Below the pieces are notes generated by a model. It made no database searches and was not told where the DNA came from. It saw only the letters and a list, made by a program, of their open reading frames with translations. A DNA stretch of 64,000 bases from Bacteroidota bacterium (GTDB lineage Bacteria > Bacteroidota > Bacteroidia > Bacteroidales > UBA12077), in NCBI GenBank assembly GCA_020444275.1, contig JAHLLG010000001.1, forward strand, positions 124,001-188,000, written 5' to 3'. A program made the translations under genes and the position numbers. Within the stretch, counting starts at the first letter, position 1. Every line of letters begins with the position of its first letter. Below, in pieces: positions 45,527-54,307 of the stretch.

Positions 45527-45841
45527 ATGTACGCAATTGTAGAGATCGCAGGCCAGCAGTTTAAGGTTGAAAAAGACAACAAAATCTTTGTTCATCGTTT
45601 AGAAGGAGAAGAAGGATCAGTTGTTGAATTCGATAAAGTACTGTTGATCGATAACGACGGAAAGGTAAAAGTCGGAAAACCTACCGTGAAGGCCGCAAAA
45701 ATTTCCGCGAAGATAGTAGGTCACCAAAAAGGTGATAAAGTTCTTGTTTTCAAAAAGAAAAGAAGAAAAGGGTATAAAACGTTGAACGGACACCGTCAGC
45801 AATTTACTCAAATTCAGATTGAAGATATTATTACTGAATAA
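45527..45841 (+). CDS. rplU: Ribosomal protein L21
   Basis: A 104-residue large-subunit protein with the signature [20 protein letters not shown] near the N-terminus, [20 protein letters not shown] in the C-terminal half, and normal length. It begins the classical rplU-rpmA pair behind a strong promoter. Confidence 0.97.
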   Translation: MYAIVEIAGQQFKVEKDNKIFVHRLEGEEGSVVEFDKVLLIDNDGKVKVGKPTVKAAKISAKIVGHQKGDKVLVFKKKRRKGYKTLNGHRQQFTQIQIEDIITE

Positions 45842-45857
45842 TTAAAAAGACTTAGAT

Positions 45858-46118
45858 ATGGCACATAAGAAAGGAGCTGGTAGTTCACGTAACGGTCGCG
45901 AATCGGAAAGTAAACGATTAGGCGTTAAACTATATGGCGGACAAGCTGCCAAAGCTGGTAATATTATTGTACGTCAGAGAGGAACTCAACATAACCCTGG
46001 CGAAAATGTAGGTATGGGTAAAGATCATACTTTATTTGCTTTGGTTGATGGTAAAATCGAATTTAGAAGAAAACAAGGGAATAAATCATTTGTATCTGTT
46101 ATTCCTTTCGAAGAATAA
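45858..46118 (+). CDS. rpmA: Ribosomal protein L27
   Basis: An 86-residue protein beginning [20 protein letters not shown], with [20 protein letters not shown], both typical of L27, whose N-terminus reaches the peptidyl-transferase centre. No N-terminal cleavable extension of the Firmicutes type is present. It lies 16 bases after rplU and is followed by a terminator. Confidence 0.97.
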   Translation: MAHKKGAGSSRNGRESESKRLGVKLYGGQAAKAGNIIVRQRGTQHNPGENVGMGKDHTLFALVDGKIEFRRKQGNKSFVSVIPFEE

Positions 46119-46138
46119 AAGAATTTTACGTAATTTTG

Positions 46139-46187
46139 AATCTCCTGATTTTACTATGTTGTAGTAAAAATTTAGGAGATTTTTTAT
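46139..46187 (+). terminator. Intrinsic terminator after rpmA
   Basis: AATCTCCT (46139-46146) pairs with AGGAGATT (46174-46181), and an inner stem TTTTACTA with TAGTAAAA extends it. It is followed by TTTTTATTT. Confidence 0.88.
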
Positions 46188-46214
46188 TTATTCACATTTC
46201 ATTTTAGTTAAGAT

Positions 46215-47489
46215 ATGCTAACCTTAAAATTCATTCAGGAAAATAAAGATCTGTTAATTGAACGATTAAAGATTAAAAATTTTCAGGCACAAGATATCAT
46301 TGATCAGATAATAGAATTAGATCAGAATCGACGAACTATTCAGAATAGTATGGATAGTAATCAGGCTGATCTAAACAAGATGTCGAAAGAGATCGGGATG
46401 TTGTTCAAATCGGGCAAGGTAGATGAAGCCAATGCATTGAAAGAGAAAAACACTCAACTGAAAGAGACTGTTAAGCAACAAAACGAAGAGTTAGCCGAAA
46501 CAGAACAAAAGCTGAATGAATTGTTGGTTCAAATTCCTAATATTCCACACGAATCGGTTCCTCCAGGGAAAGGTGAAGAAGAAAATGTAGAGGTTAAATC
46601 CGGTGGTACAATACCGGAGTTGCCTAAAGGGTCAATGGCACACTGGGACTTAGCTAAAAAGTATGATATTATCGATTTTGAGTTGGGGAATAAATTAACC
46701 GGAAGCGGATTCCCAGTATATAAAGGAAAAGGAGCCAAGCTACAAAGAGCTCTTATTAGTTACTTTTTAGACCAGGCGATAGAAGCAGGTTATACCGAAG
46801 TGATGCCTCCTTTAATGGTTAACGAAGATTCTGGATTCGGCACAGGTCAATTACCAGATAAGGAAGGACAAATGTACCATGTTACTGCCGATAATTTGTA
46901 TTTAATTCCAACAGCAGAGGTCCCGGTAACGAATATTTACAGAAAAGAAATTATAGCAGCAAAAGATTTTCCAATTAAAATGACTGCATATACACCGTGT
47001 TTCAGACGTGAAGCAGGATCGTACGGGAAAGATGTACGTGGATTAAACCGTTTGCACCAGTTTGATAAGGTGGAAATTGTACAGTTTCAGAATCCCGAAA
47101 AATCATATGACACCTTAAACCAAATGATAGAACATGTTGAGGGATTGGTGAAATCATTGAACTTGCCATATCGAATTTTAAAACTGTGTGGCGGTGATTT
47201 GAGTTTTACTTCAGCTTTAACGTTCGACTTCGAAGTATTTTCTGTAGCACAAGAAAAATGGTTGGAGGTAAGTTCAGTTTCTAACTTTGAATCGTACCAG
47301 GCCAACCGATTAAAGTTGCGTTATAAAGAAGAAGGAGAAAAGAAAACCCAGTTAGCACATACACTTAACGGAAGTGCGCTTGCTTTACCACGAATACTTG
47401 CAGCATTGCTCGAGAATAATCAAACCGAAGATGGAATTGTTATTCCCGAGGTGCTTAGAAAGTATACTGGCTTTGATATCATTAATTAG
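46215..47489 (+). CDS. serS: Seryl-tRNA synthetase
   Basis: A 424-residue class II synthetase. The N-terminal coiled-coil arm (residues about 25-105) precedes the catalytic core with LIPTAEVPVTNIYR (serine-binding region), FRREAGSYGKDVRGLNRLHQ (motif 2) and the C-terminal motif 3, LNGSALALPRILAALLEN. It has typical length and its own downstream terminator. It appears monocistronic. Confidence 0.96.
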   Translation: MLTLKFIQENKDLLIERLKIKNFQAQDIIDQIIELDQNRRTIQNSMDSNQADLNKMSKEIGMLFKSGKVDEANALKEKNTQLKETVKQQNEELAETEQKLNELLVQIPNIPHESVPPGKGEEENVEVKSGGTIPELPKGSMAHWDLAKKYDIIDFELGNKLTGSGFPVYKGKGAKLQRALISYFLDQAIEAGYTEVMPPLMVNEDSGFGTGQLPDKEGQMYHVTADNLYLIPTAEVPVTNIYRKEIIAAKDFPIKMTAYTPCFRREAGSYGKDVRGLNRLHQFDKVEIVQFQNPEKSYDTLNQMIEHVEGLVKSLNLPYRILKLCGGDLSFTSALTFDFEVFSVAQEKWLEVSSVSNFESYQANRLKLRYKEEGEKKTQLAHTLNGSALALPRILAALLENNQTEDGIVIPEVLRKYTGFDIIN

Positions 47490-47515
47490 GAGTTTTATAT
47501 TTATAAAATAAGATA

Positions 47516-47542
47516 AGAGCATCCATTGGGTGCTCTTTTTTT
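47516..47542 (+). terminator. Intrinsic terminator after serS
   Basis: AGAGCA (47516-47521) pairs with TGCTCT (47531-47536), extended by TCC with GGG across a three-base loop, and runs into seven T residues. Confidence 0.9.
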
Positions 47543-47616
47543 AGGTCGTGTTGCGATTATTTTTTTAATAATTAAATTATTTGTATAATTAGTTTCTCTA
47601 TTAATTCATAAATATT

Positions 47617-48129
47617 ATGCAAAAGGTTTATGTGGTAATTTGTACTTTTCTGCTGATTTGTTCATGCACACCCAAGAAACAAAAAGACACATCTGAATGT
47701 AATGATTTATTAATGATTATTGATAGTTTGCTTGTAGAGGTGAACACAAGTAAGGATCGAACGTTAGAACATATCTACATGTTCACTGAAGATAGCCTCA
47801 AAGCAGATTCTTTGAAAAAGCAGTTAAATCTTTCCGATAGCATCGGATTTTATCAGTATCTTGAAAAGGACATGAATAAACTTAATGAGTTTTTTAACCA
47901 AACCAGAAAGGAGATAAACTTTACCAAGGATCAGCTGTTATCAATAAAGACTGAATATATGGAAGATGAAATTACAGATCAGGAGTTTAAGGAAGCAATT
48001 AAGGATGTTGATCAAATGATTCATTTTTTAAAAGAAAGAGTGGATACCAATTTAATGATTGTTCGCGAGAGATATCAATTATCCGCCGATACACTTAATA
48101 ATGCCGAGCAGGATGAAAAATCAGAGTAA
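47617..48129 (+). CDS. Hypothetical helical lipoprotein
   Basis: A 170-residue predicted lipoprotein. The signal VYVVICTFLLICSC ends with the lipobox cysteine. The mature part is almost entirely charged and helical, with heptad-like stretches (LKADSLKKQLNLSDS, QLLSIKTEYMEDEI) that suggest a coiled coil. I know no family for it. Its last 17 bases overlap the EamA gene, so the three genes to 50261 look like one transcript. Confidence 0.65.
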   Translation: MQKVYVVICTFLLICSCTPKKQKDTSECNDLLMIIDSLLVEVNTSKDRTLEHIYMFTEDSLKADSLKKQLNLSDSIGFYQYLEKDMNKLNEFFNQTRKEINFTKDQLLSIKTEYMEDEITDQEFKEAIKDVDQMIHFLKERVDTNLMIVRERYQLSADTLNNAEQDEKSE

Positions 48130-49006
48130 AGCTTATTTGTTTGCTGGAATAACCATTATTTTTTGGGCAACATCGGCATCTGCATTTAAAATAGGATTGC
48201 TGCATGTAGATTATTTACAGCTTTTATTCATAGCGAATTCAACAGCCGTTCTGTTTTTATTTGCTGTTTTGCTTTTTCAAAAGCGGTTGACTTTTTTCAG
48301 GAAAATAGAAAAGCGCCACTATTCCCACTCTGCAATACTCGGTTTTTTAAATCCTTTTCTTTATTATGTTGTGTTATTTATTGCGTACTCAATGTTACCG
48401 GCACAGGTAGCTCAACCACTAAATTTCGTATGGCCTTTGATGCTGGTATTGCTATCAGTGCCAATTCTAAAGCAAAAATTAAGAATCAGAAGTTTTATTG
48501 CGCTAATTATAAGTTTTATAGGAGTTTTCTTCATCTCCTCCGAAGGAAATATTTTAAATTTACGTTTTTCAAATCCGTTGGGAGTGTCATTAGCATTAAG
48601 CAGCTCGATCGTTTGGGCTCTATACTGGTTGTTTAACATGAAAGATCAGCGTGAAGAGGTATCCAAATTGTTTCTTAATTTTCTGTTTGCATTGGTTTTG
48701 ATTTCTATTACGACTTTACTTTTTTCAGATCTCAACACTATAAATATAAAAGGATTATTGGCGGGAATTTATATTGGATTATTTGAAATGGGCATAACTT
48801 TTGTAATATGGCTAAAGGCTTTAAAATTATCAGGCAGAACAGACAAAATTGGCAACTTAATATATTTAACACCGTTTTTTTCGTTACTATTTATACATCT
48901 TATTTTGGGAGAAAAAATATATATTACAACTTTTATTGGGTTAATACTTATTGTAACAGGTATCTTTACACAGCAAATTAAAAAGGTGAGTCATGAGAAA
49001 AATTAG
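48113..49006 (+). CDS. EamA-family DMT transporter
   Basis: A 297-residue membrane protein with about ten helices and two EamA repeats. The first ends near ILSFIGVFFIS and the second contains WALYWLFNMKDQ and ends LIVTGIFTQQI. Members export or import amino acids, nucleosides or other small metabolites. The ATG at 48113 (MKNQSK) is favoured, giving a short cytoplasmic start ahead of helix one; the ATG at 48101 is possible. It overlaps both neighbours. Confidence 0.85.
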   Translation: MKNQSKAYLFAGITIIFWATSASAFKIGLLHVDYLQLLFIANSTAVLFLFAVLLFQKRLTFFRKIEKRHYSHSAILGFLNPFLYYVVLFIAYSMLPAQVAQPLNFVWPLMLVLLSVPILKQKLRIRSFIALIISFIGVFFISSEGNILNLRFSNPLGVSLALSSSIVWALYWLFNMKDQREEVSKLFLNFLFALVLISITTLLFSDLNTINIKGLLAGIYIGLFEMGITFVIWLKALKLSGRTDKIGNLIYLTPFFSLLFIHLILGEKIYITTFIGLILIVTGIFTQQIKKVSHEKN

Positions 49007-50261
49007 ATTGATTTTAATCCTTGTAATTGCAGGATTAACAATTTTAAGTTCATGCGAGAAGGATAAGATTTATCCTCCCGGGGCAAATGAAAAAGGAGAG
49101 TTCTATGATATCATGAACCAGTGGTACTATTGGATAGATTCTATTCCGGATGTTGATCCCGACGTTTACTCCAATGCAAGCGTACTTCTTGAAGCCATGA
49201 GATACTCGCCAAGAGATAAATGGAGCTATATAACAACAAAAGAAGCACATTCTCAATACTATGAAGAAGGCACTTATGTGGGTTATGGCTTTTCTTATGC
49301 TCCTGATGCAGAAGGAAATGTAAGACTAACTTTTTTATTTAAGAATTCTGACCTTAAAGATTACGGTATAGATCGTGGTTGGATCATAAAAAAAATAAAT
49401 GGAACTACTGTTGATGCTACAGTTAGCATAAGCAGTTTACTAGGTAGTGACGTGGCAGGAGTAACCAATGAAATTGAATTTGAATCGCCATCGGGTGAGG
49501 TTGTTAATCAGGAGTTTACAAAGAAACTGATCACTATGAATTCAGTAGGTTATGAGGATGTATTTGATGTTGGTTCAAGTAAAGTCGGGTACTTTGTGTT
49601 TAAAAGTTTTATTGGTCCTGCAATGGATGAGCTAGATGCAGTGTTTGCTGATTTTAAGGCAGGTGGTGTTAATGAGTTGGTTGTAGATTTAAGATATAAT
49701 GGAGGTGGACGGCTGGATGTTGTGGAAAAACTGGCAAGTTACATTATCCCTGATGAAGTGGATGGAAAGGTTTATGTAAAGTATGTGCATAACAGTGCCC
49801 GTTCAGATCAAAATGATAGCGATGTTTTTCAGCAAGATCCGAATTCATTACGTTTAAGTAAAGTTTATTTTATCACAAGCAGAGGATCTGCCTCAGCAAG
49901 TGAAGTAATTATTAATAGCTTGGATCCTTACCTTGATGTATATCTTGTTGGTGATGATACCTATGGTAAACCTGTGGGAATGTACTCTTTTTACAGTGCA
50001 ATAAGCAACTTAGTGTATGTTCCGGTAACCTTTAAGTTGTTAAATGCAATCGATTATGGTGGATATTATCAGGGATTACAAGCAGATAGTTATGTTGAAG
50101 ATGATATTTCGACACCATTTGGTACCGGAGAAGCAACGTTGGAAGAGGTACTAAATCATATTCAGAATGGTAGTTTTTCAGGCAAGAAATCGTCAGTTGA
50201 AATTTACAGAAGACCCTTTAAAGAGATTATTACAATTAAAGATGAGCTGGGAGCAATATAG
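48993..50261 (+). CDS. S41-family peptidase, lipoprotein
   Basis: A 422-residue predicted lipoprotein (LILVIAGLTILSSC, Cys21) with an S41 C-terminal-processing protease domain. A PDZ-like segment (residues about 92-185) is followed by the catalytic half: VVDLRYNGGGRLD, TSRGSASASEVI with the serine, and DTYGKPVGM with Lys326. Relatives degrade or trim periplasmic proteins. It overlaps the EamA gene by 14 bases. The substrate is not known. Confidence 0.9.
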   Translation: MRKIRLILILVIAGLTILSSCEKDKIYPPGANEKGEFYDIMNQWYYWIDSIPDVDPDVYSNASVLLEAMRYSPRDKWSYITTKEAHSQYYEEGTYVGYGFSYAPDAEGNVRLTFLFKNSDLKDYGIDRGWIIKKINGTTVDATVSISSLLGSDVAGVTNEIEFESPSGEVVNQEFTKKLITMNSVGYEDVFDVGSSKVGYFVFKSFIGPAMDELDAVFADFKAGGVNELVVDLRYNGGGRLDVVEKLASYIIPDEVDGKVYVKYVHNSARSDQNDSDVFQQDPNSLRLSKVYFITSRGSASASEVIINSLDPYLDVYLVGDDTYGKPVGMYSFYSAISNLVYVPVTFKLLNAIDYGGYYQGLQADSYVEDDISTPFGTGEATLEEVLNHIQNGSFSGKKSSVEIYRRPFKEIITIKDELGAI

Positions 50262-50267
50262 GTAATT

Positions 50268-50822
50268 TTGAAAAAAGAACGAATCATATTAGGTATTGAC
50301 CCCGGAACAACCATAATGGGTTACGGATTAATTAAAGTAATTGACAAAGATGTTCAGTTACTGGCTCTTGGAGTTATTGAGCTGAAAAAGTATACAGATC
50401 ACTATACTAAACTTAAAAAGATCTTTGACCGGGTACTTTCACTGATCGATCATTATCATCCGGACGAGATGGCGGTTGAAGCACCTTTCTTTGGGAAAAA
50501 TGTGCAATCGATGTTAAAGTTGGGAAGAGCGCAAGGTGTTGCTATTTCTGCTGCTTTGGCACGTTCTATTCCTATTTTTGAATATGCTCCTCGGAAAATT
50601 AAAATGTCAATTACCGGACAGGGAAATGCTTCGAAGGAGCAGGTGGCGATGCTTCTAAAGAGTTTGCTCAAGATTAAAGAATTGCCAAAAGATTTAGATG
50701 CTACCGATGGTTTGGCTGCAGCTTTATGTCATTATTATCAAACGAATGTTCCTGTCGCTTCCAAATCGTTTAACAGCTGGAAAGATTTTATCAATAAAAA
50801 TCCGGGACGTATAAAAAAATAA
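50268..50822 (+). CDS. ruvC: Crossover junction endodeoxyribonuclease RuvC
   Basis: A 184-residue Holliday-junction resolvase with the metal-binding residues in [23 protein letters not shown] and [13 protein letters not shown]. It cuts junctions processed by RuvAB. The start is a TTG at 50268; no in-frame ATG lies upstream of the first catalytic aspartate. It follows the S41 gene by six bases, which may couple the two only by position, and ends at a terminator. Confidence 0.95.
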   Translation: MKKERIILGIDPGTTIMGYGLIKVIDKDVQLLALGVIELKKYTDHYTKLKKIFDRVLSLIDHYHPDEMAVEAPFFGKNVQSMLKLGRAQGVAISAALARSIPIFEYAPRKIKMSITGQGNASKEQVAMLLKSLLKIKELPKDLDATDGLAAALCHYYQTNVPVASKSFNSWKDFINKNPGRIKK

Positions 50823-50848
50823 AACCAGCCCTCAAATGGGCTGGTTTT
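50821..50848. terminator. Bidirectional terminator between ruvC and tonB
   Basis: An 11-bp perfect stem (AAAACCAGCCC with GGGCTGGTTTT) around a 6-base loop has T-rich sequence on both outer sides, so it can end transcription of both convergent genes. Confidence 0.9.
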
Positions 50849-50870
50849 ATTTTATATTTTCTTTTCTTAA

Positions 50871-51554
50871 TTATTGTAATTGGAATACAATAGGGAATGT
50901 AAATCGAACTCGTACTGGACGTCCTCTCTGTTTACCAGGAGTCCATCTTGGAGACGATTTAACAACTCGAACAGCTTCTTTGTCTAATGAAGGGTCAACT
51001 CCACGAACAACAACAACGTTAGTAACTTCTCCTTTAGCATTCACATCAAACTGTACGAAAACTCTACCGCTAACGCCGTTTTCCTGAGCAATAACAGGGT
51101 ATTTTAAGTTTTGCTGGATGTAAATACGGAAAGCATCGCTACTTTGTCCCTGGAAAGTTGGCATATCCTCAACAACAAAGAATACTTCCATTTCATCAAC
51201 TTCCTCTTCTTCTTCTTCAAACTCAACAATCTCAATTACATCATCCTGATCGGCTTCAGTATCATCAAGAATTAACTCATCTTCAATTTCAACATCGTCT
51301 TCTACAATATTGATTACCTCTGTTGTTTGTGGTGGAGGTGGAGGTGGAGGTGGCTCGTTCTGTTGACGAGTAATAGGAATAATTTCTTCCTCAATATCCA
51401 TATCCTCTAATTCTCCAAGTGAGTTAATATCTGTTGGTCGTGTTCCCCATTCAAAAGCCAGTAGTACCAGCCCTAAAACGATAACATAACCTAACTGAAG
51501 AAAAATGCCTCTTTTCTTCTCTAAATTAGCCTTATCTGTTTTTTTAACTTCCAT
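50871..51554 (-). CDS. tonB: TonB-family energy transducer
   Basis: A 227-residue TonB protein. One membrane helix near the N-terminus (about 18-38) is followed by a proline run (PPPPPPPP, residues about 68-75), an acidic stretch (EFEEEEEEVDEMEVFF) and a C-terminal TonB domain (PTFQGQ...LKYPVIAQENGVSGRVFVQF...SSPRWTPGKQRGRPV). It couples the proton gradient to outer-membrane receptors. The spacer is unusually acidic rather than the common Pro-Lys/Pro-Glu repeat. No exbB/exbD lies in view. Confidence 0.93.
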   Translation of the reverse strand: MEVKKTDKANLEKKRGIFLQLGYVIVLGLVLLAFEWGTRPTDINSLGELEDMDIEEEIIPITRQQNEPPPPPPPPQTTEVINIVEDDVEIEDELILDDTEADQDDVIEIVEFEEEEEEVDEMEVFFVVEDMPTFQGQSSDAFRIYIQQNLKYPVIAQENGVSGRVFVQFDVNAKGEVTNVVVVRGVDPSLDKEAVRVVKSSPRWTPGKQRGRPVRVRFTFPIVFQLQ

Positions 51555-51903
51555 GTTGGTTTATTTTTTGAATGCCTAAAAATAAATAATATAATAGTGT
51601 TTTTCAAAATTTAGATGTAAAAAATCAAATCAAAGTTGCTTTCTTATACCTTTTTACGCTTCCCAGAAGCTTATGTTGCTTAAAATCAGCTTTTAAATGT
51701 TAAAAAAGGTTAAACCCGATTTTTGTTTCTAAACAATTACTATTCCGGTAATTATTTTGAGGTTGCTAAAATAACTTTTCATTTTGAATAAAAAAATGTA
51801 TTTTCACATGATTTTATTTTTCTAAGTTATTACATAGAGATCAATAATTGTTAAGGCTTAGGAATTAAGAAGTTAAAACAGGTTCTTAAAGATTTTATGT
51901 TAT

Positions 51904-51942
51904 GGGGCATTACCTGCCTGCCGTTAGGCAGGGCTCAGTTGG
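51904..51942 (+). pseudogene. Split 5' fragment of tRNA-Ala
   Basis: GGGGCATTA (51904-51912) and GCTCAGTTGG (51933-51942) together equal the first 19 bases of the intact tRNA-Ala gene at 52130. Between them sits a perfect 20-base palindrome, placed exactly after tRNA position 9. After 51942 the likeness to the tRNA ends. So it reads as a tRNA remnant interrupted by a small palindromic element. Confidence 0.6.
51913..51932. repeat. REP-like palindrome inside the tRNA fragment
   Basis: CCTGCCT (51913-51919) and AGGCAGG (51926-51932) are perfect inverted arms around a 6-base loop. GC-rich palindromes of this CCTGCC type are scattered in some Bacteroidota genomes, from memory; the copy number here is not known. 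Confidence 0.6.
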
Positions 51943-51960
51943 TTCCAAATTTATGAAAAT

Positions 51961-51980
51961 CCCTGCTTGCAGCAGGCAAG
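51961..51980. repeat. Second REP-like palindrome
   Basis: CCTGC (51962-51966) pairs with GCAGG (51972-51976), or CTTGC with GCAAG (51966-51970, 51976-51980). It aligns with the palindrome 48 bases upstream with several changes, so the two look like one family, about 28 bases apart. Confidence 0.5.
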
Positions 51981-52129
51981 TTTGATTTTCTTTAAAATTC
52001 GAGAATCCTCGAAAATCTAATGATAATATATCATTTCAGATTATGGTAATGAAGCATTTTGTTAAGATGGACATTTGCTTTAAGATTTTCGGAACTAGAT
52101 CGTTTGATAAACCCTCTACATAAAAAAAT

Positions 52130-52203
52130 GGGGCATTAGCTCAGTTGGCTAGAGCGTTTGACTGGCAGTCAAGAGGTCATCGGTTCGATTCCGATATGCT
52201 CCA
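52130..52203 (+). tRNA. tRNA-Ala (GGC anticodon)
   Basis: A 74-base cloverleaf: acceptor GGGGCAT pairing with ATGCTCC, D stem GCTC/GAGC, anticodon stem TTTGA/TCAAG with loop CTGGCAG (anticodon GGC), T stem ATCGG/CCGAT with loop TTCGATT, and discriminator A. The G3-U70 pair, the main alanine identity element, is present. The CCA end is not encoded. A terminator follows. It reads codons GCC and GCU. Confidence 0.95.
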
Positions 52204-52225
52204 CATGTAAATATGAATTAAAAAG

Positions 52226-52256
52226 GCGAACAACAAATCATTGTTCGCTTTTTTTT
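52226..52256 (+). terminator. Intrinsic terminator after the tRNA gene
   Basis: GCGAACAA (52226-52233) pairs perfectly with TTGTTCGC (52241-52248) around a 7-base loop and is followed by eight T residues. Confidence 0.9.
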
Positions 52257-52301
52257 GACATAGCATTTTCAAAATTATTCTTCTATAAATTATATTCACG
52301 T

Positions 52302-54212
52302 TTATAATTCCCAGCTTACCCAACTCTCCGAAATACTTTTGCTAATATTTGTATGTGGGTTTTGTTCTCTGTTATTGATTATTGATGATTTAACAGATAC
52401 ATTCTGATGTAAGTATTCATCAAGTGATCCTAAAGATACTCGTCCGGAAGTTTCCTGTAGCTTTTTTAACAAGTAATAGGTAAACATTCCATGACCTTTA
52501 TCAAAATATGGTAATGCCGATTGGTTACCACTGCTCGCACTAAAAACAACTAAGTTACCAGTTAAAATATTTTCTTTAGGTTTAATTTTAACTCCACGGG
52601 AAGCTAATAGCCCCAACTCACGGCCTCCACCGGTAAAACAAGCATCCAGAAATATAACTACCTTTTTCGAAGGATATTCGGTTAATTGGTTATAAACATC
52701 CTTTAAATTTATGGCAAGTTCTAATGAGTTACTGGATACATCAACAGGAATTAAATAAGGCTCTTTTGTAACTTCATCCGGATGACCGTGTCCTGCATAA
52801 TAAATGATTACTTCTGCTTCGCCATTTAAATTTTTAATAACTGATGATATCTGGTTAAATACCTGTTTCATTCGCACAACACCTATGTTTGTCTCAAAAA
52901 TTATATTTTCTTGCGGAATACCGAGTGTTTTATTACAATATTCTTGAAACATTTTGGCATCATTTACTGCAAATTCGACGTTTTGTTCTGCAGAAAGGTT
53001 CGTTTGGTAGCTTTGGTAATCCTCATTACCTATGATAAGTGCATATGTATTTGTTCGTCCTGTTTTAGAAACCGGAATGTTCATGTCAACATCCGATTTC
53101 CCTACAACTATTTTAGTTACACTTTCATTGTTTGGTCGATTAACCGGAGTGCTGCTTAACTCAATATTTACATCGTCAAAATTAAGAACCAATTGATTAG
53201 AGGTGAATTCAGGTATATCCTTACTGTCGTAAGAGTATATTTTATCGTTAATGGGATTTACAATATCAAGGTGAATCAGTTCAAATTTATTATTATACAG
53301 CGTAAATTTCTGATTGGTATATAGTAAATTTTTAAAATTACTGTCAAAAGCTCTGGCTTCACCAATTGGAACAGGTAAATAGATTTCATTTAGTTCAGAG
53401 AAAATGATTTTAAATACTTCATTATCGGCATCATATTCATTTTTAGTAAATTCAAGATTATAGGCAACGGCTCCAACGCTATCAATATAATGCTGTGTAT
53501 AATAGTCTATCATTTTTTCTCTTGATTCTACATTAACTCTTTTTCTGTAGTCAACTGTTTTTTCGAATTTACCTTTTGCCTGCCAGTTGTTAATTTGTTT
53601 CTCAACATAATGTTTTATGAGTAAAGAGTATTTATCCTCAACAATATCATATGTATTAATTAGGTATATATATTTTTTAAAATCGATTTTATTAAATAGG
53701 TTTGAATGAGCCAAAACTTTGTCTTTATCTTTGTATCCAAGTTGGAAGGCTTTCTCTAAATACTCAAATGATTTAAAATGATCATATTGGTTGGCAGATT
53801 TAGCATAAACAATTGAAATCAGAAAAGATAAATAACCATTTTTTTCTTGAATTTCGGTAAATGTTAAATCTTCGATAAAACCGGGTGATGTTTGAGTTGC
53901 TACCTTACAATAAAGTTCTAGTGAGTTCATCATAAAAGCAATCTCCATTGATTTTTGTAAGTCGCTTAAGATAAGCTCTTCATCTTTATTAAGCTTATAC
54001 AGACAGTAAGCTCTTCGATAATATATCTCACTTTGCTTCGGAACTGAATACGTATAAACATACTCTTCAATTATTTTATTGAATTTTTCGTAAGCAGCTT
54101 CATAATTTTCTTTATTAAAATCATCTCTTCCTTTCATATAAAGCGGAGATTGACTAAAAGCAGCAGAACTATAGACTAAGAATAGCAAGGTAATAAAGAG
54201 TTTAGTTTTCAT
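52302..54212 (-). CDS. Exported TPR-like protein with C-terminal caspase domain
   Basis: A 636-residue exported protein. A signal peptide (ending SSAAFS) is followed by a helical TPR-like region (about 22-240), a beta-rich middle part (250-375) and a caspase-like (C14) domain from about residue 388: NTYALIIGNEDYQ, YYAGHGHPDE with His475 and FLDACFTGGG with Cys525. The catalytic dyad is intact. Relatives cleave after basic or acidic residues; the substrate is unknown. A second caspase-domain protein (60132-62486) lies 6 kb away on the other strand. Confidence 0.9.
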   Translation of the reverse strand: MKTKLFITLLFLVYSSAAFSQSPLYMKGRDDFNKENYEAAYEKFNKIIEEYVYTYSVPKQSEIYYRRAYCLYKLNKDEELILSDLQKSMEIAFMMNSLELYCKVATQTSPGFIEDLTFTEIQEKNGYLSFLISIVYAKSANQYDHFKSFEYLEKAFQLGYKDKDKVLAHSNLFNKIDFKKYIYLINTYDIVEDKYSLLIKHYVEKQINNWQAKGKFEKTVDYRKRVNVESREKMIDYYTQHYIDSVGAVAYNLEFTKNEYDADNEVFKIIFSELNEIYLPVPIGEARAFDSNFKNLLYTNQKFTLYNNKFELIHLDIVNPINDKIYSYDSKDIPEFTSNQLVLNFDDVNIELSSTPVNRPNNESVTKIVVGKSDVDMNIPVSKTGRTNTYALIIGNEDYQSYQTNLSAEQNVEFAVNDAKMFQEYCNKTLGIPQENIIFETNIGVVRMKQVFNQISSVIKNLNGEAEVIIYYAGHGHPDEVTKEPYLIPVDVSSNSLELAINLKDVYNQLTEYPSKKVVIFLDACFTGGGRELGLLASRGVKIKPKENILTGNLVVFSASSGNQSALPYFDKGHGMFTYYLLKKLQETSGRVSLGSLDEYLHQNVSVKSSIINNREQNPHTNISKSISESWVSWEL

Positions 54213-54307
54213 ATCTATTGTTTTTGATTTCCTTCACTAAGTTAAACAATAAATTGAAAAATCTAAAGATAGTATTCTTATAAAGTTAAGATATTTAAGG
54301 TATTATC

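Larger units (their letters stand above)
51555..52129. other. 575-base intergenic region with palindromes
   Basis: No credible gene is seen. It holds the split tRNA-like copy at 51904-51942, two related palindromes (51913-51932 and 51961-51980), and a small hairpin TTCGAG-CTCGAA at 51998-52013. The stretch 51555-51900 is plain AT-rich sequence that must include the tonB promoter, which I could not pin down. Confidence 0.7.
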
